Source: Scleromitrula shiraiana (Eukaryota > Ascomycota > Leotiomycetes > Helotiales > Sclerotiniaceae). From it: a DNA stretch of 64,000 nucleotides. Positions 21,956-31,237 of the stretch are shown in pieces. The stretch spans positions 3,782,001 through 3,846,000 of the forward strand of contig JABELC010000003.1 of assembly GCA_028455995.1 (NCBI GenBank), given 5' to 3'. The notes under the pieces were generated by a model. The model was given only the letters and a program-made list of their open reading frames with translations. It was not told where the DNA came from and searched no databases. The position numbers were made by a program, and so were the translations under genes. Positions within the stretch are counted from its first letter, which is position 1; every line of letters begins with the position of its first letter.

Positions 21956-22646
21956 TTTGATATCTGTTATCGAATTCTCCGATGGTAGGTCCGGGAAAGC
22001 GAAGCAAAATGAGAAGAAATATGTGTAGTTGTTTGTATAGCTTTGAGGAGGGGAAGCAAGCTGTCAGAATAACCAATCAGGTTGATTACGCGTCAGACCT
22101 TATGGAATACTGTACATCGCATATGATCATTCGGCGGACTTCAAGAACAATGACGAATATGTTTTTATTCACAATCAATCTAGATGTTTATAATTCGAAC
22201 GTAAATGTTTGTAAATAGATTGATTGTTCGTTAGGATATGCGGAGGTGGAAGCTGTGATGTTGGGAGCGGCAAGCTGTTGTTACATTGGTTGTTTCGAAC
22301 AAATTGTGGCTAGTGAAAGAAAGTGTGGCTTAAAGCTTGTGTGGGTCGGTCTTCAAAGAGAGCTCTACAATTTTATGTAACTGAAAACGCATATGCCAGC
22401 CATCACAAGATCAATTAATAGGGATGAATATAGCTCTCTATGGCGCAGTAAGAACATGACTTGCACATATGATATATCGTATCTACCTAAGTACACATCT
22501 ACAGAATCCTATTCTGTTGTATCGAAAATCTAAGTAGACATAAAAGCCCTCGAGGGTCTTAGCACCCAACCTCCATTTACTGTACCCAACCTTTACCCAT
22601 GATATCAATAAAATATCAAGCAGTGCAATGATATATACAAACCAAA
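21956..22646. other. Promoter-side spacer of the ERD2 gene
   Basis: The spacer lies between the start of the ERD2-type gene and the stop of the GH76 gene. A 78-codon frame (21982-22218) without features is the only open frame. No repeat or RNA gene is seen. Confidence 0.45.
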
Positions 22647-24365
22647 TCATCTAATATCCACAATCTCCCATAACGCCCGTAATACAGATAACCCACCGCC
22701 CTGTGTCTCTACCGTTCTACCTCTACCTCGATCGTTTAGATCCTCTATCCCTATCCATTGGGGATTTCCATCTACCCAAGATCTTGGTGTGTTGCTTCCT
22801 TTCTCTCTAGAATACTTACCGCCTCGCCATGCTGTATCCCTGGGAACTCCCATATTTCTATAATCGACGGCATCATCTGGATGAGGCTGATTATCATTGC
22901 CAAACGATTTGGTTTTATTTCCAGGCGGGGCACCCCACCACATACCAAACTTCCCTTCGTCATCCTTTGTCTTAAGTGCTGCTTCAGCATTGCGCTTAAT
23001 CCAAGTCGCATATTTAGAACATTTCTTCGTATGCCATTTTCTATCGAGTTCCAGATCCTCTACTGTCCCTGCAATTGGCTTCTCAACCAAATCGGTACAG
23101 AAAGTGGTCAAATGATGGAAAAATATGCCCTTAAAAGTTTGTCCATCTTGCGAACAATAACCTTGTGAGTCGCAAACCTCTTCGAGGATTCCATTTCTAC
23201 CCAGACCATACCATTTAGCTAAATTAGAATTGTTCTTCGGTGGAGGTGAAAGCACAACATCGTGATCAAGATCATAACCTGTGGCAGCGACAACATCAGA
23301 GATGAGTTTATGGCCATCTGAAAGATATGAACGAGCTGCAGTGGCATCATATAATCCACGTTGTCCGGTGAGTAAGACACCTTGGTTATAGGTGTAAACC
23401 ATCTCATTCCTAGAATCGCAACGGGTGTTACTACCACCAGAAAGATTGGATATATGGTAGCCATCAACATATAGACCATTTATATCAGTCATATTGGAAC
23501 CATTGAGCCATTTGTAAGCTTCAATTGCCGCTTTTAAGTATCTGGCATCTCGAGGTGGATAACCTGAGTCGGAGAGGATGAACGGGGATTCGTTAGAATC
23601 TCCAGGAAAATGTAAATACATGGATATAGATGCGGCGATATAAAGTTCATTCGTAATAGCGTTCTTGTATGGTAAAAGGTAAGGAGACCATATCATTCCC
23701 CCGCCACAAAGTTTGGTATCCCATCCTTGTGACGCCAATTCCCAGAAAAGTCGAGCACGATGCGCAAACGCAGGTATGTACTGTCTCCCATACCATTCTG
23801 GTTGAGAGAAGTTCGAATAATGTAATTGAGAATGTGAATCGATAAACTTTATAGTTTCCAGCCAACCAAGAACTACCCATAACATGTCGTCGTATGCTTG
23901 TTGTCGTAATGAGAATGCATCCTGACCAAAATAGAAACCAACAACTTCGGAAAAGTATTTATTAATGATGTTTTCGTTAGTAGTTGGAGATGAAAGATAT
24001 GAGAAAGATTTCGTAAGTGTCGTAAGAGCAGCAGAAACATAAGTTCCAATGACTGCAGATGTCCAATCTATTCCTGTTGGATATAGCCCTTGCCAGATCT
24101 CAAAATAATCTCCTTGCAGCACGTCCAGCGCGCTTATCATCGCAGGTAGGATTTTGGGGTCTTTAGGATGGAGGGGTTTCTGAGTGTCTTCATTCGTAAA
24201 AATAGGTTCATGGTAACTCAATGGTTGCTGAGCTTGATCATTCTGTCGCAAAACACCTTCAGAGGTCGCAGATGCGCCAATCGAGAAAAGCAATCCGTAG
24301 AATATATAAAAAAGTGAAAAGGATGTTCGCAGTCGCACATTGGACGTAATGAAGTTGAACATCAT
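22647..24365 (-). CDS. Glycoside hydrolase family 76 (endo-1,6-alpha-mannanase-like)
   Basis: One exon, 572 residues. A hydrophobic N-terminus at about residues 14-33 (TSFSLFYIFYGLLFSIGASA) is a signal peptide. The catalytic domain shows AYDDMLW near residues 156-162, whose adjacent Asp pair matches the GH76 nucleophile and acid/base. It also shows CGGGMIWSP, ITNELYIAASISMYLHF, YNQGVLLTGQRGLYDATAARSY and FKGIFFHHL, all typical of the (alpha/alpha)6 barrel. Family members cut alpha-1,6-mannan or, as Dfg5/Dcw1, remodel GPI-linked wall proteins. Here no C-terminal GPI signal is visible (ends EIVDIR), so a secreted enzyme is more likely than a Dfg5-type anchored one. Several N-glycosylation sites are present. 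Confidence 0.9.
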   Translation of the reverse strand: MMFNFITSNVRLRTSFSLFYIFYGLLFSIGASATSEGVLRQNDQAQQPLSYHEPIFTNEDTQKPLHPKDPKILPAMISALDVLQGDYFEIWQGLYPTGIDWTSAVIGTYVSAALTTLTKSFSYLSSPTTNENIINKYFSEVVGFYFGQDAFSLRQQAYDDMLWVVLGWLETIKFIDSHSQLHYSNFSQPEWYGRQYIPAFAHRARLFWELASQGWDTKLCGGGMIWSPYLLPYKNAITNELYIAASISMYLHFPGDSNESPFILSDSGYPPRDARYLKAAIEAYKWLNGSNMTDINGLYVDGYHISNLSGGSNTRCDSRNEMVYTYNQGVLLTGQRGLYDATAARSYLSDGHKLISDVVAATGYDLDHDVVLSPPPKNNSNLAKWYGLGRNGILEEVCDSQGYCSQDGQTFKGIFFHHLTTFCTDLVEKPIAGTVEDLELDRKWHTKKCSKYATWIKRNAEAALKTKDDEGKFGMWWGAPPGNKTKSFGNDNQPHPDDAVDYRNMGVPRDTAWRGGKYSREKGSNTPRSWVDGNPQWIGIEDLNDRGRGRTVETQGGGLSVLRALWEIVDIR

Positions 24366-24487
24366 GAATGCGGGGCTCTTTCACATCGAGGGGGCTACAG
24401 CGTAGCAAAATGAATATCGATAAGGAAATCGATCTCTTAATCAAGGGATCCGCAAAGACATCTATAACAATTGAAAAACAGCCACCG

Positions 24488-24528
<41 letters not shown>

Positions 24529-25879
24529 GAGATAGAGAAAAAGATGTGTTCACGAGGTCAGTTTACTTCTAAGTGAATTTACAAAGAGAAGAGAATATGA
24601 GATAATTGAAGATAAGACAAGACAAGACAAGACAAGAGGAAGTAAGAGAATCAAAGGAAGGATTTGATATATGAGATTTGAGATTTGAGATGTTTTGAAC
24701 AATAAGGTCTTTTCCTCGTGCCATGTTTTGAAGAAAAAGCTAATCTAAATGAAGTTTAGCTTGGTCATTAGTAGTACATCATGGTGCAGCCCTCATAGTA
24801 TGTGGGGATGGCGGGGGATATTTGTCATCTACCAATGAAATTTTACTCTATGTTTTTGGCTATTACCTTGAGTGAATGTTGATTCTATTCCTAAGACATT
24901 GGAGTGGGAATGCGACACTTTATCTTCGCCTTGTGGTCATTCTTTTCTATTATGTGATGTACTTTTGTATTACAATAATCCTTTGAAATAAGACTTCCGA
25001 GTCGGAGATATACTTGGGGTCAAGATCCTCCCATTAAGGGATGCCATCTTGTTCATGGCAAGCAAGGAGTTCTCGTGGGAAGTATCCGCATGCGTACTTG
25101 GGATGTGAACAAGGACAGCTCTATTCACTTCCTCCATTCAATATTATCTAAGGATAATGTCACAGTCTCAAATAAATGCTGAACACGATTCAAGTCTCAT
25201 AGGTTTGGACACTAGTGTGATATTATTTCTGGCGGTACTACCACTGGAGAATGGAATGAATGTATCAAACATTGGTGATCACTTGTAATTTTCCATCCAC
25301 TGTCTCAATAGGAGCATTGACTACTTTTTCGTCGTCTTTAATGCTCAAGTGAGTACCGAAATAGACTACCCATTAGATTTTGTGGTTTTTTGCCTTCCAT
25401 AAGAAGATCCCAAGGCCCATTAGCATACACCCCTCAAATATCCACGTAGAAACTGATAGGGGACAAAAAGTCAGCGGGGCACCATCTGCATGAGAGTATG
25501 TGCTACCGTCTTTGAAAAATATCTTTCAGGTCGTCTGGTATGTTCTACTTTCACTCTCACTGCTGTGTCAATATGATCTTTCAAAAACCAGAGTGAAGTC
25601 ACTCATAGTAACAGTGGAACGAATCGTCTACAATGAAAGATCACATTGAACCTTAAACCAAATAATCACTCAAACAATCTATCACGGAATGTCTTCGTCA
25701 TCATAATCATAACATGTAACATTCTGCTTTTGAACATCAAAGCTTTAAACCATCGCTCCACTAACTCCTTGCAACCTCCATCCCTTCCAAATCTCTCACA
25801 TACAATACAAAAGCCGAAAACAAACAATTCCTGACATCAAAACACCCGCTTTCCATTTCAATTCATGCCATGAGGCACC
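24366..25879. other. 1.5 kb spacer with poly(A) tract
   Basis: No gene is seen. It has a 33-base A run at 24492-24524, ACAAG repeats at about 24614-24638 and GAGATTTGA repeats near 24672-24690. The remainder is ordinary non-coding sequence. Confidence 0.55.
24492..24524. repeat. Poly(A) homopolymer, 33 bases
   Basis: An uninterrupted run of A upstream of the GH76 gene. It may be a plain microsatellite or the tail of an ancient retroposon; no target duplication was visible. Confidence 0.9.
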
Positions 25880-26469
25880 TCAGATTGGTATTTGATGGCC
25901 TACAAATCCATCATTAGTTATCCATTTGAACCATCAAACAGCAAGATGATTACTTACGACCAAGAGGTTTAGCTCTCTTATAGATACCATCCGCAGCACC
26001 TTGTCGAAGTTTCAAAGCTCGAGCTCTGTTTCAACGATTAGCATTCATCCATTAATACACTTAACCACCGAAAGCAAAGCAAAAAATAAGAAATAAAAAA
26101 TAAAACATACTGTTCCTCCAACTCCGCCCTCAACCTCCTCATATGCTCCCTCGCCTCCTTAACCGCCTCCCTCGCATTAACAAGCGCAATATCCGCCTCC
26201 CGTTCCATCTGCTCCGCATTAATAATCCTCTGTTCCGCCGCGGCGATAACAGGATCTTCCTCGATTCTATTCTTGTGGAAGAAAGAACGACGATTGGTTG
26301 GGGAGGTGGCGGAAGAGGAGGAGGACACGGTCGACATGGAGCGTTCGGAGGGGGCGGAGCTGGAATTCGTGCGGTTGCGGTGGAAGATGGAGGGGGAGCG
26401 TTCGGGTTTTTGCTCCTGGAGGGGCTCGTGGATGGGCTCTTCTTCTTGGTGGCGGCCGAAGAGTGGCAT
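25880..26469 (-). CDS. Small conserved coiled-coil protein, three exons
   Basis: Exons 26469-26111, 26025-25958 and 25899-25880 join in frame to 148 residues. The N-terminus (MPLFGRHQEEEPIHEP) is followed by a Ser-rich low-complexity region. Next comes a single amphipathic helix (EQRIINAEQMEREADIALVN... EHMRRLRAELEEQARALKLR) and a short tail, YKRAKPLGRHQIPI. The tail is assembled only after splicing, which supports the exon model; reading through the first donor would replace it with hydrophobic nonsense. I recall similar small proteins in related fungi but know no function. The first exon switches from C-rich to G-rich on the + strand at about 26280. Confidence 0.75.
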
Positions 26470-27364
26470 TTTGGTTGATTGGTTGCTTTTTATTTATTTG
26501 GATGATTATTTGATTGAGATTCGGAGAGACGAAGATATATTTCTTCGACTACAGATATCTGATTGGCTCAATGAAATTGCGTCGTAAGTAATTTTTTGAT
26601 AATAGAATAGAAAAAAGAGGATCATATCGATACCAAGACTCACTACTTATCCCTTCCTCCTGGAACCCCAAATACCATACCCTTCCCCCCACACACATAT
26701 CCTTTCCCCATCTCAACGTGTGCATTCCCAGTTTTTGCCCACACGACAGGGGATGTATATCACGATGACGTCAGCGATCTTCGGGGTTTTGTATTACCTG
26801 AACTTCAGAATAGATACATAAGAGGTGATCCTATGGATTTGATGGCGGTATGATGATGTGATTTGATTCAGTTGGGGCGGTGCGATTGATATGTTGTTGT
26901 TGATTTATTGGTTGGGCGATGAGTGAGGGGTATGGGATGTAAGGTTACATACCCACCCAAAGTTTGGATATGGCTGGTGTAGGAATTCCTCGCCCAAAAC
27001 CACAAAACTATCGTCATACTGATATGGCAGCCAATGAAAACATATGTTTTTATAGAAGAAAGAAATTCTTTTGCCTTGTCATCTCAAATTAAGAGCCTAT
27101 GCACTATCTATCGTCTTCTGTTCCGACAATAGATACCAACGCATTGCATTCTTGAGGATCATGCATAATTTGGGAAGATAGAAACGCGATTCAAGCTTTA
27201 GACAAGAGCGGGAGGACATATTAATTTTGAACGCTAAAAGAATAATAGTACACTATGTACATCCCTACGTTGTACCCTACCCGCGCCTAGATTTACAATT
27301 GATAATACACACCCAAACCATGTTTGATATTCATCTCGACAAGTATCAGTATAGCATCATAAAA
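26470..27364. other. Upstream region of the coiled-coil gene and photolyase 3' flank
   Basis: No gene is recognised. A TGACGTCA palindrome, the classic CRE/ATF bZIP site, lies at about 26765-26772. The rest is AT-rich flank. Confidence 0.5.
26765..26772. promoter_or_regulatory. CRE-like TGACGTCA palindrome
   Basis: The perfect 8-base palindrome bound by CREB/ATF-type bZIP factors lies about 300 bases upstream of the minus-strand start at 26469. A single match can arise by chance. Confidence 0.3.
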
Positions 27365-29257
27365 CTATGCAGAATCCCTCCCCAAACCCTCCTTATACCT
27401 CGCCAAACACCTCTCTCGACTCTCCTTGTGGTCAACAATCCTCTTCGGATATCCTGTCTTCTTCGCTTGAGCCGGAGCCCTATCATACGGATCATGAATA
27501 GCCTTCCCCTCAATATCCTTCAACTCCGGTACCCATTTCCTAATATACTCACCATCGGCGTCAAACTTCTCACTCTGTAACAAGGGATTAAAGATACGGA
27601 AATAGGGCTGAGGATCTACACCCGTCGATGCACTAAATCCCCATCCTCCATTATTCGAAGCAAAGTCTCCATCAACCAAATGTTCCATGAAATATCTCTC
27701 GCCCATTCGCCAATCGAGTAGTAAATGTTTTGCAAGGAATGATCCGACAATCATTCGACATCGATTATGCATATATCCGCAGTGATTCAATTGTCTCATT
27801 GCAGCATCAACAATAGGATACCCGGTTCGTCCTTCAGTCCACGCTTTGAAATGCTCAGTGTTATATTCCCATTTTATGTTGGTATATTCGGGCTTGAATG
27901 GTTTGTTCATACAAACATAAGGCCAGTGCGCAAGAACGTGTTTGTAGAAATCTCGCCATGCTACTTCGCTAATCCAAGTTTGGATACCTTGAATACCTCC
28001 ATCTAGTTTTTTGGTATTGTTATGATCCCGAGCGGTTCGGATTGCGGTTCTTGCGCTCAATGTTCCGCTTGCGAAGTGGACACTTAGGGATGAGGTTGCG
28101 TTTTCAGAGGGAAAATTTCGTTTTTCTTGGTATTTATTTATACGTTTGTCCGCAAATGTCAATAATCGCTCTTGGGCAGCCTCCTCTCCCGCTGGCCACA
28201 TTGATCGGAATCTCTTCTTCTCCTCATCTGTTAGTTTCTTATTCTCAGGTGCCGAAGGAATTTTAGTTTCGAAAAGTTTCGAGAATGTCTTTCGCGCACT
28301 CGGGGGGTTCTTGCTTGGAGGATCAAACAGATCTAAAAGGTCACTGTTACTGTGTACGTGTGCAACCCAAGCTCGGAACCATGGGCTGTAAACAGCATAT
28401 TGTTTTCCTTGTCCACTCGCGAGTTCTCCAGGGCTCACTACACAAGTATCAGGTACCACATCCATAGCGATCCCCTTCTCGAGACAACTTCGGACCATTC
28501 TTGCTTCTCGTCGCAATTCATCAACTTCGTATTCAACATTCGCAAAGAGATGACTAGCACCCCACTCCTCTAGCAATTCTAAAATTCTTCCAGAAACCTT
28601 TTGTCTTTTTTCGATTGTTTCCACGTACAGCGGTATATCCAATTTTCCCAAATCTTCCTTGAGAATCTCGAGCGTTCTTAATATAAAATCGACTCTAACC
28701 GGCGACGTTAAATGAGCTTCGAAATCTTGAGGACTGATGATGTAAATTGCAATGAGAGGTACTCCTTTCTCTTTAGCCTTTTCACTCGCAAGATGTAAAG
28801 ACTTATTATCTCTTGTTCGCAGATCGCATTTAAACCAATGCACCACTGCATCCTTTACTTCGATTTTCTTTCGTTCGCTTTTGGTTTCTTCGAGGGCGGC
28901 ATTTAAAAGTTCAATTGGTCGTGGGAGTTCGTCATTATTGTATGCGATCGCTCGATCATTATTCATCTCGTGTGGGTAGTATTTTCGAAGTACAATGCCA
29001 TTCTCCTCTGCCTCCTGTGCGCTGTGATGGGGTTGTCGTAGTTTTGGCAAATCCTCATTCGATTTCGCTTTTTTGGAGGAGCCATTTTGGATTGGTTCGG
29101 GACTGGAAGCTGCTTTCCTTTTCCCAGCGGCTGCTTTTCTGGTAGGCATTTTGACAATTTTGGAAACTGAAAAGTATCTTTGCAGCACAGGCGTATGGTT
29201 TGTAGGAATTCTTTGCAATTGCTTGTAAAGATTGTTCCGTATACTAAGTCCAAACAT
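27365..29257 (-). CDS. PHR1: CPD photolyase, class I
   Basis: One exon, 630 residues. An N-terminal photolyase domain (VHWFKCDLRTRDNKSL) binds the antenna cofactor. The C-terminal FAD domain contains TSSLSVHFASGTLSARTAI, TWISEVAWRDFYKHVL near residue 425, then AMRQLNHCGYMHNRCRM and DWRMGERYFMEHLVDGDFASNNGGWG, followed by PYFRIFNP. It repairs cyclobutane pyrimidine dimers with blue light. An Arg-rich start (LSIRNNLYKQLQRIPTNH) and an internal Met followed by a KRK-rich basic stretch suggest both mitochondrial and nuclear forms, as in yeast Phr1. A perfect MCB box, ACGCGT, lies about 66 bases upstream. Family identity is secure. Confidence 0.95.
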   Translation of the reverse strand: MFGLSIRNNLYKQLQRIPTNHTPVLQRYFSVSKIVKMPTRKAAAGKRKAASSPEPIQNGSSKKAKSNEDLPKLRQPHHSAQEAEENGIVLRKYYPHEMNNDRAIAYNNDELPRPIELLNAALEETKSERKKIEVKDAVVHWFKCDLRTRDNKSLHLASEKAKEKGVPLIAIYIISPQDFEAHLTSPVRVDFILRTLEILKEDLGKLDIPLYVETIEKRQKVSGRILELLEEWGASHLFANVEYEVDELRREARMVRSCLEKGIAMDVVPDTCVVSPGELASGQGKQYAVYSPWFRAWVAHVHSNSDLLDLFDPPSKNPPSARKTFSKLFETKIPSAPENKKLTDEEKKRFRSMWPAGEEAAQERLLTFADKRINKYQEKRNFPSENATSSLSVHFASGTLSARTAIRTARDHNNTKKLDGGIQGIQTWISEVAWRDFYKHVLAHWPYVCMNKPFKPEYTNIKWEYNTEHFKAWTEGRTGYPIVDAAMRQLNHCGYMHNRCRMIVGSFLAKHLLLDWRMGERYFMEHLVDGDFASNNGGWGFSASTGVDPQPYFRIFNPLLQSEKFDADGEYIRKWVPELKDIEGKAIHDPYDRAPAQAKKTGYPKRIVDHKESRERCLARYKEGLGRDSA

Positions 29258-29617
29258 TAATCCGAGCTCTTATAATTTGAATTATAGATAAAGACGTTTG
29301 CATTGCGTTCGGAAACGCGAGAACGCGTTGAAGCTTCAAATGTTCACTATTTTTATTTGTCCTTGACGTCACCACTTGGCCCACGGATCTGTTATGTTCT
29401 ACAACGGGACTAGCTTAGATAAGCGAGAATCTTTCCTGCACTACTAATTTACATTAGCTAATACAGCCTTTTCTTGAGCATAGCAAGACGAAATAAGTAT
29501 GCGCATAGACATAGTTTCTTATGCTCTATAAATCCTGGGCTCTCTAATTGCAGCTCACAAAATTGGGTAATTTTCATGGAATAACATTCAGTTGAATAAT
29601 ACTTACAAACAGTAGCA
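29258..29617. other. Photolyase promoter region
   Basis: A short spacer between the photolyase start and the 3' end of the P450 relic. It contains AACGCGTT at 29322-29329, AAACGCGA just beside it, and TGACGTCA at about 29365. No gene. Confidence 0.5.
29323..29328. promoter_or_regulatory. MCB-type ACGCGT box upstream of photolyase
   Basis: The hexamer recognised by the MBF cell-cycle factor sits in a palindromic context, AACGCGTT, 66 bases before the photolyase ATG. TGACGTCA is close by. Both are plausible for a DNA-repair promoter, but only on motif grounds. Confidence 0.35.
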
Positions 29618-30880
29618 TCATTCAAGTCTAACAGCAATCTTAACACCATTCTTACTTTCCACCGTCATGGTGATAGGTTCGAGATATTCCATAACGTTAT
29701 CCCTGTTATCAATTGACTTCACTTCCTGTGCAAATCTTACTAGAAGATATGAGAGCTGAATCAGAACCTGGTTTTGAGCTGGACACACTCGGATCCCTCC
29801 GAGAAATGGTAGGTATTGCCATTTAGCTTCCCAAAGTGGTCGTTTAGGATCCAACCATCTTATGGATCTGAACTCGTCCGCGTCGCTACCCCATGCTGTT
29901 GAATCACGCTGGAGCTTGTATATATCCAGTTCAACCATTGTTCCTTTGGGTATGAAGATTGGTGATTCACCATTAACCCCACCTCCTTTTGGTGGAACGG
30001 CATCACGCAAAGATATTTTACCAACTCTTGATGTAGCCGGAAGTAAGCGTAGGGATTCGTTAATGGTAGCTTTAGTTATTTTCAGTGATCGCACAAATTC
30101 AAAAGTCAACGCCTGTCCTGGATCGATCTTGTCAACTTCCGCCTTAAGTCTCTTCCAATCGTCTGGGTCGCGAGCAAGGTCAAATACAATATCTACGAAA
30201 GTAATAGCATCTGTATCTCTGGCTGAGAAGAACACATTGAGAATTCACATTCAAAGATCATAGGGGTCTTGTGTCACTTTGGCCATCTCCTCCAAAAGAA
30301 CGCACTTCTTTGGACCGGGAGGTTCAGGTGGAGATGATTTCTGCTTCTCTATAGCGAGTTGTACACGTCTGTCGACGAACTCATGTATTTTAGTGTAAGC
30401 AGCTTTCCAGTATGGATCAAGATAAAGATGCCATCTGAGTGGCCCGAAGATGAGAAGTAGTGCTAGATCCAAGAGAGGTCGATCGAATGCCTTCATAAAT
30501 TGTTCAGTCTCGGATGGGGTTTCTGAGTTGAGGCATTCCGTCAAGTTACCAAACAAAGACTCCGCTGATGTATTAAGGAACTATAAAACAATTAGTCACA
30601 CGGATAAGAGCCCCGAGAAATTAATATTGTTACCAGCCTTTTGGACAAAGAAAGCATATCAAATCTAGAACCGTCCCTTAGGAGGTGTGTGATGAAAAGA
30701 TCAACATGCAGTTTAAAGTAATCCAGGTTGCCAATCTCAGCTCTGCTGAAAGTTGGCCGAACAAGTGACCGTGAATGTTTCCAATATTCACCGTCCTCTG
30801 TAAAAACACCACGACCAAGGAAAGGTGCTCCAATTGTTCCTCTTATGAGACTTACACCGAATCTTTGCTCCTATCTTCGC
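29618..30880 (-). pseudogene. Cytochrome P450 pseudogene (CYP52-like), 5' truncated
   Basis: Reading leftwards, the frame carries GAPFLGRGVFTEDGEYWKHS and RSLVRPTFSRAEI, then a GT-AG intron (30633-30581), then FLNTSAESLFGNL. After VTQDPYDL it hits TGA (30253-30251) and, one codon later, TGA (30247-30245). It continues in the same frame as ILNVFFSARDTDAITF (I-helix), ESLRLLPATSR (ExxR) and FLGGIRVCPAQ (haem Cys loop, with Ala for the usual last Gly) to the stop at 29618. An in-frame TAG (30873-30871) lies before the first block, and the membrane anchor with about 100 N-terminal residues is missing. Each of the three nonsense codons is one C-to-T step from CGA or CAG. CYP52-like enzymes oxidise fatty acids or alkanes. 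Confidence 0.85.
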
Positions 30881-31237
30881 CGTTGTTAAGCCGTCATTTA
30901 CTTTTCTTCCATCATTTTTATGAGTATAGTTTCATGCAATCTCTAAATCTCAAATATCTGAATGTTTATAAAATATTTGGCTCCTCCGCTGTTTGCTAGA
31001 TTCATTCCTGCTACCGTTCACTTTCGTTGTATTACCCTTGTTATCACATTTTAATCTTCATTGTGTAGTTTGCTCGGATTCAATCAAATTCATTGTCAGT
31101 CTTAAATAATAAAGTAAAAACACGCGGTTTGATATTCTTTTCTAAAAAACACGCCTCCTATCTAAACTGGTTGCACGTTGGAGTCACTATCAATCCAAAG
31201 GCATCTTAAAAGTTCTGTCATCCTCGCAATCATAGGG
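30881..31237. other. Spacer between the two broken genes
   Basis: The P450 N-terminal exon would be expected here on the minus strand, but I find no signal-anchor frame. The sequence is AT-rich and non-coding. Confidence 0.45.

Noticed and set aside
22758..23168. 136-codon + strand frame inside the GH76 gene
   Set aside because: Shadow of the conserved GH76 coding strand with no protein features of its own.
24492..24524. Poly(A) run as the tail of a processed retrogene
   Set aside because: No coding relic precedes it and no target duplication flanks it.
26143..26587. Several + strand frames of 70-110 codons opposite the small coiled-coil gene
   Set aside because: They are Gly/Arg/Trp-rich shadows of the C-to-G switching block; the minus-strand three-exon model explains the region.
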